64,000 nt of DNA from Rhizobium sp. RCAM05350 (GCA_024426085.1 CP087974.1:186001-250000), one strand, 5' to 3'. Shown: positions 9,120 through 19,430, counted from the first letter of the stretch. The notes: a model not told the origin generated them from the letters alone. Numbers and translations: made by a program.

Positions 9120-9394
9120 GCTTTTATCTCACTTATGGGGGCTATTAATTTGAGTGTTTTCTACAGAGACGAATCTCTCATCCCAACTTATAGTGGAGTA
9201 GAGCTTATAGAAAGACGTTCCCTGCAACTCCATGGCAACCTACCCTTGGGCGCTGAGAGGAGTTAAGCTGGGTTCTCTCTCGGTATCGTCGAAACCACCA
9301 TCCTAGCGGGGTTACGGGCTGTGGCGAAATCCGCATAGGTTTTCAAATTAGGCTGTGGATGAGCGTGGAGAAAGCTCGACACCGGTCCTGTACC

Positions 9395-9865
9395 CTACCG
9401 CCCCCCATCAAACAACGCGCTCAGGCTCCACGGATATTCCCCCTGCTGGTTGGCGATGTCGTCGACTTTCCAGCCGCCGTGTTCCTTGACCAGGGTGTAG
9501 TAGAGCGTCACCGGCTCGAAATTCGTGAAGGTCACCTCGACCTCGGCGGTATCGTCGATGACGATCGGCTGGCCGACTTCGACGTCGGTGGCTTCGCCGT
9601 CCTGGCCTGATATCACCGGGTCGAAATCGATGCTGCCGCTGTCGCCGACCTGCGTGTTGTCGGCATCTTCCTGGAAGCGGGCGTTCAGCTGGTCGGAGAA
9701 GAACGGGGAATAGAGCGAGGGGGCGTTTTCGGCGGTCTGCGATGTATCGTAGCTGTAGAGCGCCTGCAGCAGCGCCTCCGGGCTCTCGTAGGTTTGCGCG
9801 GCGGCGGGAGGCGCTGAAAGCGCTGAGATCACGGACAGGATGAGGGCGAGGGCGGGCAGGCGCAT
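9395..9865 (-). CDS. Secreted DUF3828-like protein
   Basis: Intact 156-residue protein with a cleavable signal peptide (MRLPALALILSVISALSAPPAAAQ) and a small mixed alpha/beta domain (residues about 27-155) containing YYTLVKEHGGWKVDDIAN. That pattern, in which a conserved Trp in a late strand is followed by a short C-terminal tail, is typical of the NTF2-like DUF3828 family of periplasmic proteins of unknown function. The start was set at the signal peptide; the frame is open for a further 56 codons upstream, but that part looks non-coding. It stands alone between the AT-rich island and a membrane protein gene. Confidence 0.75.
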   Translation of the reverse strand: MRLPALALILSVISALSAPPAAAQTYESPEALLQALYSYDTSQTAENAPSLYSPFFSDQLNARFQEDADNTQVGDSGSIDFDPVISGQDGEATDVEVGQPIVIDDTAEVEVTFTNFEPVTLYYTLVKEHGGWKVDDIANQQGEYPWSLSALFDGGR

Positions 9866-9993
9866 GGGGCTTGGTCCTTTGGCGGCGGGGCTGTGCTTGA
9901 GGAGTAGCCGATGGAGGGTGATCTGGCCATGCAGCATTTTTGGGGGCATGGGCGAGGCTGCTGTGCAGGGGCTTGCAGCCGGCATCGCCGGCG

Positions 9994-10898
9994 CTACGGG
10001 GTAGTTTTCAGCGGCTGCAGCTGGAGGTCGCACCAGTCGGAAAAATCTTCCTTGCCGCGCTCCACCAGCGGGATGATATCGGCGGGTTGGACCCCTCTTC
10101 GACCGTAGATCGGCTTTCCGAGCGATGAGCCCTTCAAGACCGTGCCGACCTGCGTCATGCCGAACATCCGCATGGCCTTTTCGCCGGACTTCGACCAGCC
10201 GATGGAGAAGATATCGAGCCCCCGGGGCGGGAATTGCTGATACGCCAGAATGGCGGAGACGGCACCCCAGATGATGATCTGGTTTTCCCGGCTGCGTTGC
10301 CGTTGCACGGAATCGAGCAGATAGCTCATATTGACCAGCGTCGAGATATGGATCGCGCTGGCCCTTCGCGCCTCCGGATGGTTTGCCAGCGACTGGTGCA
10401 GCAGCTCATCAAAATCGAACTCGCCATTGATGAAGAGCTCGTAATGCTCTGTCTTGAACGCATAAAAATCAATGAAGCCGTGAATCTTCTTTTCCTGGTT
10501 TGTCAGCGCGATCAGGCTGTAACGGTCATTGAGGAAGTTCTCCATGTCTTCTTCGGGGTCGATCGCATCCTTGCCAAAAATGATCTGGCTCTTCTCAATG
10601 ACTCCTTCGGCAATCTGCCGCGACGTCGGCACAGTGATCCGGTACGGTCTTTCGTTGTCAGCAGGTTCTATCGCCAGAGCGGCCTTTGGGCGGGCCTGCC
10701 GGGTTGGTGGCCGGATGTCGCCGACATAATCGATCCGAACGAAAAGATCACTGCCAGCGTTACCAGAACACTGGCGACAAGAAGGGCAATGTACATCTCC
10801 TGCGATTCTTCGTAGGCCTTGGTAACGGTCGATATGTAGCCAATAATGGCGAAAGTGTAGAGAATGACGCGGAAGGGGTTTTCCTTGGTCAGCGTCAC
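9994..10898 (-). CDS. Two-span membrane protein with a cytoplasmic domain, function unknown (frameshifted)
   Basis: The N-terminus has two closely spaced membrane segments (VILYTFAIIGYISTVT and ALLVASVLVTLAVIFSFG), then a frame change near 10690 into a roughly 230-residue cytoplasmic domain. That domain has ITVPTSRQIAEGVIEKSQ, KKIHGFIDFYAFKTEHYEL, a Ser/Gln-rich loop and KPIYGRRGVQPADIIPLVERG. The layout of the soluble part (acceptor-like loop, then a stretch resembling MRMFGMTQVG) recalls a degenerate N-acetyltransferase fold, but no catalytic motif is certain. Start is a GTG at 10898; an ATG at 10935 would need another frame change. No clear operon partner. Confidence 0.55.
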
Positions 10899-11026
10899 CT
10901 CGCGATTGAGGAAAGCGCGGATCTCGCTTCAGCATCGGGGCTCACCTTCCACGCTGGATAGTTTGCGGGACCGGACGCTACTCTACTGTCATCGCTTGTT
11001 TCCGCCAAGCAGTTTCGCCGGCAGCC

Positions 11027-14000
11027 CTATTGGCCCGGGCGGCCGGTCTTGCCCTTGGTCTTCTTCTGGCGCTTGAGGTCGCCGGCGTCCTCGTAGGAGC
11101 CGACGCCGGATTTGGCGCGGATGAAGGGTTTTGCGTCGTCGGCGCTGGATGCTCGGCCCGAGGATGACGGAGAGGGGGTGTCGCCGGGCAGGCGTTTTTC
11201 CGGTTGGCCCTGCAGCAGCGGTTTTTCCGGCAGCTTGCCGCGGGTGTTGAGCGGCTTTTCGGTGCGGCCGACGGTCATTTCGTCGAGGCTGTTCTTGCGG
11301 AAGAGGCTAGCCTCCGGGCGCGCAGGCGTGGCGATGTCGTGGCCCATCTCGTCGAGATCGGGTTTGGCGAAGAGGGTCTTTCCCTCCCCCTCGTGGGGAG
11401 GGTGGCCTCCCGGGATTTGCCTTCGGCAAACCCGAGGACAGGCTGCGGGTCGGGAGGGGTGTTTGTGGCGGATTCGGTGGGTGGGGTTTTCCCCTCCCCA
11501 ACCCTCCCCACAGGGGGAGGGAGTCGACCGCGCTTGCCGCACCCTTTTCCGTGATCCCGTTGGCTTTCCACCACCTTCCATCGCCCGGGCTTCCTGGCGG
11601 GCCATCGGGTCGTCCATGACGGCGAGTTCGGCGGCCTTGAGGCGTTTGATTTCGTCGCGCAGGCGGGCGGCGGTTTCGAAGTCGAGGTCGGCGGCGGCGT
11701 TGCGCATCTGTTTTTCGAGCGCTTCGAGATGGGCGGCGAGATTGTTGCCGACCATGTCGGTGAGGCCGCCCTTGACGCCCTTGATGCCGATATCGGCGCG
11801 GACATGGTCTTTTCGTAGACCGAATCGAGGATGTCGGAAATGCGCGCTTTTACCGATTCCGGGGTGATGCCGTTGGCCGTGTTATAGGCCACCTGCTTTT
11901 CGCGGCGGCGCGAGGTTTCCTCCATGGCGCGCTTCATCGAGCCGGTGATGTTGTCGGCATAGAGGATGACCTTGCCGTCGACATTACGGGCCGCACGTCC
12001 GATGGTCTGGACGAGGGACGTTTCCGAGCGCAAAAAACCTTCCTTGTCGGCATCGAGAATGGCGACGAAGCCGCATTCGGGGATGTCGAGGCCTTCGCGC
12101 AAGAGGTTGATGCCGACGAGGACGTCGAAGGCGCCGAGACGCAGGTCGCGGATGATCTCGATGCGCTCCAGCGTGTCGATATCCGAGTGCATGTAGCGGA
12201 CGCGAACACCCTGTTCGTGGAGGTATTCGGTGAGGTCTTCGGCCATGCGCTTGGTGAGCACGGTGACCAGCGTGCGGTAACCGGCCTGGGCGGTCTCATG
12301 GATTTCGCCCAAGACGTCGTCGACCTGGGTTTTTGCCGAGCGGACTTCGACCGGGGGGTCGATCAGGCCGGTGGGGCGGATGACCTGTTCGGCAAAAACG
12401 CCGCCGGACTGTTCCAGTTCCCAGGCCGCCGGCGTTGCCGAGACGGCGATGGTATCGGGGCGCATGGCGTCCCATTCCTCGAAGCGCAGCGGGCGGTTGT
12501 CCATGCAGGACGGCAGGCGAAAGCCGTATTCGGCCAGCGTCGCCTTGCGCCTGAAGTCGCCCCGGTACATGCCGCCGATCTGGCTGACGGAGACGTGGCT
12601 TTCATCGATGAACAGCAGGGCATTGTCGGGGATATATTCGAACAAAGTCGGCGGCGGCTCGCCGGGGCTGCGGCCGGTGAGGTAGCGCGAATAGTTCTCG
12701 ATGCCGGCGCAGGAGCCGGTCGCCTCCAGCATCTCGATATCGTAGCGGGTGCGCTGCTCCAGCCGCTGGGCTTCGAGCAGGCGGCCGCCCTTTTCCAGCT
12801 CGGCGAGGCGGAGCTTCAGCTCCTCCTTGATCGACTTGATCGCCTGGTTGAGCGTCGGGCGCGGGGTGACATAGTGGGAATTGGCGTAGATCTTGACCGA
12901 TTTCAGGTCGTCGGTCTTCTGGCCGGTCAGGGGATCGAATTCGGTGATGGCGTCGATCTCGTCGCCGAACATCGAGATGCGCCAGGCTGCGTCTTCCAGG
13001 TGGGCCGGGAAGATTTCGATCGTGTCGCCCCGGACCCGGAAACTGCCGCGCTGAAAATCCATGTCGCGGCGCTTGTATTGCTGGGCGACGAGGTCGGCGA
13101 GCAGCTGGCGCTGGTCGAGCCGGTCGCCGACCGTCATCTGGAAGGTCATGGCGGTGTAGGTTTCGACCGAGCCGATACCGTAGATGCAGGAAACCGAGGC
13201 GACGATGATGACGTCGTCGCGCTCGATCAGCGAGCGGGTGGCGGAGTGGCGCATGCGGTCGATCTGCTCGTTGATCGACGATTCCTTCTCGATGAAGGTA
13301 TCCGAGCGCGGCACATAGGCTTCCGGCTGGTAATAGTCGTAATAGGAGACGAAATATTCCACCGCGTTGTCGGGGAAGAAGTTCTTGAACTCGGAATAGA
13401 GCTGCGCGGCCAGCGTCTTGTTCGGCGCCAGGATGACGGCGGGGCGCTGGGTGGCCTCGATCACCTTGGCCATGGTGAAGGTTTTGCCCGAGCCGGTGAC
13501 GCCGAGCAGGACCTGGGAGCGGTCGCCGTTCGACAGGCCCTCGACGAGGTCCTTGATGGCGGTCGGCTGGTCGCCGGCGGGCTCGAAATCGGACTGCATG
13601 CGGATGGCGATGCCGCCTTCGGATTTTTCCGGGCGGGCCGGCCGGTGCGGCGTCCACAGCTTGCCGTCCTTGAACAGCGGGTTGCCGCTCTCGATCAGCG
13701 CCGATAGGGCTTCGACGGTGGCGGTGACGGCGGAGGGGCGAGCGCATCCTCGAGCGCGGTGTCCATGCCGGCCACGGGGTTCAGCCCGGCGGCGGCGCGG
13801 GCCTTGGGATCGGACGTGCCGCCCATCGACGTACCACGGGCTGAGCGGCTCGCACCGACGCTGGCCTTGTCATTTTTGGCCTTCTGGGCGGCGATCTCGA
13901 CCTTCTTGCGGTGTTTGCCCGCCTTGGAGGCAACGTCGTGGCGGGTCTCGATCGTCTCGGCCTCGGCCATGCGCTGCAGCTCTTCGGCCCAGTCGGCAAC

Positions 14001-14096
14001 GTTGGACGACAGGGAGCCGGACGACAGCGGCGCGCCTTCGAACGAGGCCTGGGGAGCTTCCTCGAAGCCGGTGGGTTTTTTCGGTGCTTTCGACAT
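11027..14096 (-). CDS. uvrB: Excinuclease ABC subunit B (two frameshifts; palindromic element inside C-terminus)
   Basis: DNA-damage verification helicase of nucleotide excision repair, partner of UvrA and UvrC. A rhizobial-type N-terminal extension of about 150 residues (from [16 protein letters not shown]) precedes the catalytic core. The core has Walker A GVTGSGKT, the beta-hairpin [15 protein letters not shown], helicase motif [16 protein letters not shown] and QTIGRAARN. Frame breaks occur near 13738 (one C short in a C run) and near 11813 (aagacc for aaggacc). After these the UvrC-interacting helical motif [18 protein letters not shown] follows. The C-terminal tail contains a 142-bp palindromic repeat translated in frame, then [16 protein letters not shown]. 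Corrected length is about 1,020 residues, longer than most UvrB proteins because of the extension and tail. Confidence 0.95.
11381..11522. repeat. Palindromic repeat inserted in frame within uvrB
   Basis: The left arm tccctccccctcgtgggga and the right arm ccctccccacagggggagg are near-perfect inverted repeats about 100 bases apart, with an inner pair around cgggatttgccttcggcaaa. In the uvrB frame it is translated as a low-complexity Pro/Arg/His segment with no stop, between TGSRKRVRQ and the conserved [10 protein letters not shown]. It belongs to the class of small palindromic elements found between genes in rhizobia, here inside a gene. Confidence 0.75.
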
Positions 14097-14268
14097 GCGG
14101 GGAATATGGAGAGAGTCCGGCGAAATGTGAAGGGGGCAATGAGTACAAAAAGGCAACGGGATGGTGGGCTACTGCCAGTTTCTGACACTAGGGTTTTGGC
14201 ACATGATCGGGTGGATTTTCTGAGCGGCGGCAAGGAATCCGGCTTGAACGGCGGCGGATTGGCGGTAC

Positions 14269-14661
14269 ATGCTGCGTCTCCTGCCAATCTGTCTCCCAGG
14301 GATTCGAAATGCCTTTTCGCTGAATGCGGCGGCCGTGCTGCCGATCGTACTGCTCGTCCTGTCGAACGTCTTCATGACCTTCGCCTGGTACGGTCACCTG
14401 AAATACACCTCGTCGCCGCTCTACATGGCTGTTTTCGCCAGCTGGGGCATTGCCTTCTTCGAATATTGCCTGGCGGTCCCGGCCAACCGGATCGGCCACG
14501 AGGTCTATTCGGCAGCCCAGCTGAAGACCATGCAGGAGGTGATCACGCTGGTGGTCTTTGCCGGTTTCTCGGTGTTCTGGCTGAAGGAATCGCTGACTTG
14601 GAACCACGCCATCGGTTTCTGCATGATCGCCGGCGGTGCGGCTTTTGTGTTCAAGGGATAG
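14269..14661 (+). CDS. DMT-superfamily small membrane protein (DUF486)
   Basis: Intact protein of about 130 residues with four predicted membrane helices: VLPIVLLVLSNVFMTFAWYG, LYMAVFASWGIAFFEYCLAV, VITLVVFAGFSVFWL and HAIGFCMIAGGAAFVF. The motifs FMTFAWYGHLK, FFEYCLAVPANRIG and QLKTMQEVITL are those of DUF486, a bacterial inner-membrane family distantly related to small drug/metabolite transporters; its substrate is unknown. The first codons before NAAAVLPIV may be 5' noncoding, so the start is uncertain. It is divergent from uvrB and convergent with the RDD gene. Confidence 0.85.
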   Translation: MLRLLPICLPGIRNAFSLNAAAVLPIVLLVLSNVFMTFAWYGHLKYTSSPLYMAVFASWGIAFFEYCLAVPANRIGHEVYSAAQLKTMQEVITLVVFAGFSVFWLKESLTWNHAIGFCMIAGGAAFVFKG

Positions 14662-14673
14662 AGTCTGCAGTTC

Positions 14674-15559
14674 CTAGTGCTGGGTGGGGGCGGACTGGTC
14701 TTCGGTTGCGTCCGACCGCACGACGACGCAGCCGGCGAGGCGGTCGTAGAGGGTCTGGCCGCGCCAGAGGAGGAAGGGGCCGAACCACCAGAGGGCGGCG
14801 AGGAGCCAGGCGGTCAGGCCGACGGCGAACAGCGGGCTGAAGTCGGGCGTCTGCATGTCGCGGGCGGCATGGATGACATCGATGAATTGGCCGGAGGCCA
14901 GCGTCGACAATCCCGGCAGGTTCTGGCTCGCATGGACGGTGACGGCGATGCCGAGAATACAGGCTGGCAGGAATTTCCAGACTTCTCGGATCAGGCATTG
15001 CCTGAGCGAGGGTGCGGTTCCGGTTGCATTGGCGATGCGCAGGAACATCAGGGCCTTGCCGGGTGTGCGTCGGCCGGTTGCCGTTATTCTGGCGGTAGCG
15101 AAAACGAACAGCGCCAGGAAGAAAAGTTGAAGTAGTATGTTTGACGCCGTGCTGGATCCGGAAATATCCAGCGGAATGGCGTTTCCGGCCGGGTCGATGC
15201 CGATGGAGACAAAACGGCTGGATTCTGATGCCGCTTTCGTGGCTGGTGACCGTCGATATGAAGAAGCGCTGCTCAGGGCCGAGGCTGGAGGCGACGCAGA
15301 TTTGGTTTGTCCGGGTTTCGCCCGCAGCCAGCGGCCATTCGGTTTCGACCTGACGGATCAGCGGGCTGTCCGTTGTGACCTCGCAGGTCGTCGATTGTCC
15401 GATGGAGAAACCGAGGTTCCAGCCGGTGACGGCCTGCAGCGGCAGGGCAAGGACCATCAGGATGCTGTAGAAGACCGCCGTATCGACAACGAACACGACG
15501 GCGCGCCGCCAGAAATGGCGCCGCGGCCTTGCCGCAGTCATGAACATATCAGCGGTCAT
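14674..15559 (-). CDS. RDD family membrane protein (frameshifted)
   Basis: Inner-membrane protein of about 295 residues. The N-terminus RRAVVFVVDTAVFYSILMVLALP is the first RDD helix (its Arg-Asp pair is R-R...D). A periplasmic loop with Cys residues follows. Near 15215-15225 an extra base before GAATCC breaks the frame; the corrected sequence runs ESSRFVSIGIDPAG and LLQLFFLALFVFATARIT. It then continues through RTPGKALMFLRIANATG (second RDD motif) to LYDRLAGCVVV (third). ATG at 15559 follows aggggga. RDD proteins are implicated in ion exchange and transport, but function here is unknown. Confidence 0.85.
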
Positions 15560-15731
15560 CGAATCCCCCTTACCAATCCCTCGTCGTTTGGGTCTTTAGG
15601 GGCTTGAGCCGGGGTCCGGCAATGGCAGAACCGGCTTTTCGGGTGCGGTTATTCGCGGATTGACATTTTCCGGTTGTAGCGGCATTGCGCAGGTCCGGCC
15701 TTGCCCGGCACGCAGGGCATCGCAGACAGGA

Positions 15732-16517
15732 ATGAACGGCACCGGCATGATCCTTCTGAAACTGACTTTGGTTCCGTTCTTTCTGCTTGTTGTTTCGATG
15801 GCGGCCGTGCGCTGGGGGCCGGCGGTGGCGGGCTGGCTTGCCGGATTGCCGATTGTGGCAGGCCCAATTCTCTATCTGCTGGTGCTGGAACAGGGGCCGG
15901 TCTTTGGCGTCGGTGCGGCTGCCGCGGCCTTGTCGGCGATCTTTGCCTCGGAGGCGTTCAACCTGGCCTATGCCTGGACCTGCCGGTGGTATCACTATTG
16001 CATCGCGGCGATGATGGGACTTGCCGCGTGGTTCGTCGCGGCCATCGGCCTGACGAGCCTGCCGGGAACGCCCGCTGTTGCGCTCGGCGCGGCGCTGCTC
16101 GGCGTTGTGTCGGCACAGACATTCCTGCCGCGCACCAATGCAGCCAGCAAGGTGATTTCGATCACCCGGGCCGACCTGATCATGCGGATGGTGGCCGGGG
16201 CCGTCCTGACGCTGGCGGTGACGATGCTGTCGGCCTCGCTTGGCGCGCAATGGAGCGGCGTGCTGACCGTGTTTCCGCTGCTCGGATTGATTCTGTCGGT
16301 TTCATCGCAACGGGCCTATGGGCCGGACTTCGTCGTCCGGCTGCTGCGCGGCATGGTGCTGGGGCGCTTCTCGTTTGCGGCCTTCTGCCTGTGCCTGATC
16401 TGGATGCTGCCCAGAGAGAATGCCGAGATCGCGTTTCTGGTCTCGTCCGTTGCCTCCGTCACCGTTCAATGGGCGAGCCGGCACATAGCCGCCGTCCTGC
16501 GCCAAGCCAGAGCGTAG
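15732..16517 (+). CDS. Multi-span inner-membrane protein, function unknown
   Basis: Intact protein of 261 residues with about eight predicted hydrophobic helices, beginning MNGTGMILLKLTLVPFFLLV. It has Gly/Ala-rich helices (GWLAGLPIVAGPILYLLVLEQG, GAAAAALSAIFASEAFNLAYAW) and a short Arg-rich C-terminus (RHIAAVLRQARA). A second ATG five codons in is an equally good start. The repeated LxGLPI/GP motifs suggest a transporter-like fold, but I cannot assign a family. It is convergent with ssuB, whose stop lies four bases downstream. Confidence 0.7.
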   Translation: MNGTGMILLKLTLVPFFLLVVSMAAVRWGPAVAGWLAGLPIVAGPILYLLVLEQGPVFGVGAAAAALSAIFASEAFNLAYAWTCRWYHYCIAAMMGLAAWFVAAIGLTSLPGTPAVALGAALLGVVSAQTFLPRTNAASKVISITRADLIMRMVAGAVLTLAVTMLSASLGAQWSGVLTVFPLLGLILSVSSQRAYGPDFVVRLLRGMVLGRFSFAAFCLCLIWMLPRENAEIAFLVSSVASVTVQWASRHIAAVLRQARA

Positions 16518-16520
16518 GGA

Positions 16521-17391
16521 TCAATCAGCGCCGCCAAACAGCGTATCGAGAATCTTTCCTTCCAGCCGTGCGAGTTCCGGCGAGCCGTGGCGGCGGGGGC
16601 GTTCGAGCGGGATATCGAGATCCAACGCGATCTTGCCATGGTCGATGACGATGACGCGATCGGCCAGAGCCACGGCCTCCACGACATCGTGGGTGACCAG
16701 CACGGCGGTGAACGCCTGCTGTTGCCAGATGCTTTCGAGCAGTTGCTGCATTTCGATGCGGGTCAAAGCATCGAGCGCGCCGAGCGGTTCGTCGAGCGCC
16801 AGAATATAGGGATGGGCGACAAGGGCGCGGGCAAGCGCAACGCGCTGGCGCTGACCGCCGGAGAGGACGGACGGCCATTCTTCCGCACGGTCGGCAAGAC
16901 CGACTTCATTGAGGATGGCGAGGGATTTTTCGCGGGCTTCCGCGCCCTTGGCGATGCCGGTCAGGCCGACTTCGACGTTTTTGGCGATCTTTGCCCAAGG
17001 CAGAAGGCGCGGTTCCTGGAACATGATGCGCGGTGCGGTTTTCGCCTTCCACGCCCTTGTTGACGGTCAGCGTACCGGAGGTCGGCTTGTCGAGGCCGGT
17101 CAGGAGCCGCAGCAATGTGCTCTTGCCACAGCCGCTCTTGCCGATGACGGCGATGAATTGGCCGGCCGGTACATCGAGATCGATATTGTCGAGCACGGTC
17201 TTGTCGACTGAACCTGCGGCTGATGCCGCGGAAGGAAAGGCAATGCCCCGGTTGTCGCGCTCGCGCGTCTGCGGTGCGGCATAGGGGAACCATTGGCCCG
17301 GAGGCGTTTCGCGCAAGGCTCGGGCTTCCGCTGTTTCTTTTACGTTCTTGCGCGCCGGGATGGCTTTGGGATCGAGGGCGATGACGGACAT
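16521..17391 (-). CDS. ssuB: Aliphatic sulfonate ABC transporter, ATP-binding subunit (frameshifted)
   Basis: Cytoplasmic ATPase of a sulfonate/taurine-type importer. It has an N-terminal extension of about 60 residues, then Walker [11 protein letters not shown]-loop FQEPRLLPW, signature [15 protein letters not shown], Walker [13 protein letters not shown] and H-loop [16 protein letters not shown] and [12 protein letters not shown] are typical of the SsuB/TauB subfamily. The frame breaks near 17030-17035 between GEN and RIMFQEP. It is the last gene of ssuA-ssuC-ssuB. Corrected length is about 290 residues. Confidence 0.9.
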
Positions 17392-17426
17392 TTTCGGTAC
17401 TCCGTGTTTCGTTTCGCGATAATAGC

Positions 17427-18206
17427 TCAGGCGGTCTGAAAGGCGGGATGCCATTGCAGCGTCAGCCGTTCGAGCAGGCGGGCAAAGCTGTCAGCGAGCT
17501 TGCCGAGCAGGGCGTAGATCAGGATCGACAGCACGACGACGTCGATCAGCAGGAACTCGCGGGCCTGCATGGCCATGTAGCCGAGGCCGGAGGAAGCGGC
17601 GATGGTTTCGGCGACGATCAGCGTCAGCCACATGATGCCCAGCGCATAGCGCAGGCCGACGAAGATGGCAGGCAGGGCGCCGGGCAGGATGACCCGGAAG
17701 AACAGGGCGGTACGCGACATGCCATAGACCCGGCCCATCTCGACCAGCTGCGGATCGACGCTCTGGATGCCGAGCAGCGTGTTGACATAGATCGGGAAGA
17801 ACACGCCGAGCGCCACGAGGAAGAGCTTTGCCTCCTCATCGATGCCGAACCAGAGGATGACCAGCGGGATCAGCGCCAGATGCGGGATGTTGCGGACCAT
17901 CTGCAGTGTCGTATCGGTGAGATTGCGCGACAGGCCGGAGAGACCATTGGCAAGGCCGAGGATCAGGCCGATCGAGCCGCCGATGATGAAGCCGGACAGG
18001 GCGCGGGCCGTGCTGACGCCGATATTGCGGACAAGCTCGCCGGAGAGAGCCAAGCGCCAGAACGCTTCGGCGACGGCGGAGGGAGCAGCCATGACATTCG
18101 GCGAGATCAGCCCGGTGCGGGCGGCGAGTTCCCAGGCAAGCACGATGAGGGCAGGCAGCAGCCAGCCCGCGCCGTTTCGCAGGATCGATTGACCGGTGGA
18201 TTTCAT
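17427..18206 (-). CDS. ssuC: Aliphatic sulfonate ABC transporter, permease subunit
   Basis: Intact 259-residue BPD_transp_1 permease with six helices. It begins [20 protein letters not shown]. The EAA loop that docks the ATPase is [50 protein letters not shown] is the family-typical first helix and following loop. It is sandwiched between ssuA and ssuB in the usual order, with short gaps (84 and 35 bases). Confidence 0.93.
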   Translation of the reverse strand: MKSTGQSILRNGAGWLLPALIVLAWELAARTGLISPNVMAAPSAVAEAFWRLALSGELVRNIGVSTARALSGFIIGGSIGLILGLANGLSGLSRNLTDTTLQMVRNIPHLALIPLVILWFGIDEEAKLFLVALGVFFPIYVNTLLGIQSVDPQLVEMGRVYGMSRTALFFRVILPGALPAIFVGLRYALGIMWLTLIVAETIAASSGLGYMAMQAREFLLIDVVVLSILIYALLGKLADSFARLLERLTLQWHPAFQTA

Positions 18207-18290
18207 GATCTGCCCTCTCTTGTTCCGCCTGCATTGTGCCGCGTGCCGGCCCGGATCGACCGGCACGCCTATCATTTCCCTGGGAGGAAA

Positions 18291-19262
18291 TCAGTTTGAT
18301 GGTGCGGTCCAGACAGCATCGGCGACGGTGATCTGCTTGGGGATCAGCCCGAGCTTGAAGAACCGGTCGGCGGTCTGCTGCTGGCTGGCGACGATTTCCG
18401 GGGTGATCGGCTCGATGCCGAACTTGCTGCGGTTGGCGGCGATCGTCTGGGCTTCCAGCGGTACGCCGGTGACTTCATGCAGCGCCTCGGCCACCTTGTC
18501 GTGGTTGGCATCGGCCCAGGCGGCTGCTTCCTTCAGGGCTGAAATGGCGGTGCCGATCGTCTCCGGATGCTCCTTGGCAAAATCGCGGTTGGCGAGGAAA
18601 TAGGTTTTCACATTCAGGGTTTCGGCCGAGGTGGTGAGGATGCGCGGCTTGTAGCGGGTTTCGGCTATGGCGAAGAAGGGGTCCCAGACGGCCCAAGCGT
18701 CGATCTTGTCGCTGGCAAAGGCCGCGGCCGCATCGGCGGGGCTCAGATAGACCGGGGTGATGTCCTTGAAGTCGATGCCGGCTTTTTCGAGGGCCGCAAC
18801 GACGAGATTGTGGGCGCTGGTGCCTTTGCCGACGCTGATTTTTTTGCCCTTGAGGTCTGCCAGCGACTGGATCGGTGATTCCGGCTTGACGAAGATGGCT
18901 TCACCGGCGCCGTTGGAGGGAAGGGCGGCGACATAGGTGATGGCGGAGCCGGCGGCCTGGCCGAAGATCGGCGGCGCATCGCCGGTCCAGCCGACATTGA
19001 TCGAGCCGACATTCAGCGCCTCGACCAAAGGCGGGCCGGCGGTGAACTCGACCCAGGAGACGGTGATGCCCGTCGGCTCAAGTGCCTTCTCGATGATCTG
19101 CTGCTGGCGGGCGATGACCGGCAGGCCGGTTTTCTGGTAACCGATCTTGAATTCGGTCAGCTCGGCGGCCGACAGGCCGGAGGCGGCAAACAGGCTGGTG
19201 GCGGCAAACAGGCTGGTGGCGAGCAGGCTGGCGCCGAACAGGCGTCTTGTCAGTGTGAGCAT
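18291..19262 (-). CDS. ssuA: Aliphatic sulfonate ABC transporter, substrate-binding protein
   Basis: Intact 323-residue periplasmic binding protein that captures alkanesulfonates for SsuBC. The signal peptide contains a duplicated six-residue block (SLFAAT/SLFAAS) from an 18-bp tandem repeat. The mature part starts near AAELTEFKIGYQKTG. Typical NMT1/SsuA features are GSINVGWTGDAPPIF, ISVGKGTSAHNLVV, DAWAVWDPFFA and ETLNVKTYFLANRDF. It is the first gene of the operon. The alkanesulfonate monooxygenase ssuD usually linked to these genes is not in the window. Confidence 0.93.
   Translation of the reverse strand: MLTLTRRLFGASLLATSLFAATSLFAASGLSAAELTEFKIGYQKTGLPVIARQQQIIEKALEPTGITVSWVEFTAGPPLVEALNVGSINVGWTGDAPPIFGQAAGSAITYVAALPSNGAGEAIFVKPESPIQSLADLKGKKISVGKGTSAHNLVVAALEKAGIDFKDITPVYLSPADAAAAFASDKIDAWAVWDPFFAIAETRYKPRILTTSAETLNVKTYFLANRDFAKEHPETIGTAISALKEAAAWADANHDKVAEALHEVTGVPLEAQTIAANRSKFGIEPITPEIVASQQQTADRFFKLGLIPKQITVADAVWTAPSN
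19183..19218. repeat. 18-bp tandem duplication in the ssuA signal-peptide region
   Basis: The unit gcggcaaacaggctggtg occurs twice head to tail. It adds six residues in frame to the hydrophobic core of the signal peptide, leaving the reading frame intact. Confidence 0.9.
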
Positions 19263-19430
19263 CGGATCCCTCTTATGGTTGGCGGAGACGGTTCTCCGCT
19301 TGGCTTGGGATCATGCTAGTTAAATCTATCAGGATTATAGAGTTTATTTATTTTGCAGATTGAGCGCGCAGGGAAACGCTTTTCCGTGGCGGGAGGGCAA
19401 TCGGTTGGATTTTTCCATTGGCCGATACCT

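Noticed and set aside
12187-13707. A 506-codon open frame on the plus strand opposite uvrB
   Set aside because: It is the mirror of the strongly conserved uvrB frame in GC-rich DNA. Its composition is Asp/Gly/Ala-rich with no domain, and no ribosome site precedes it.
17448-18299. A 283-codon open frame on the plus strand
   Set aside because: It lies wholly opposite ssuC and is a Glu/Asp/Gln/Arg-rich composition artefact.
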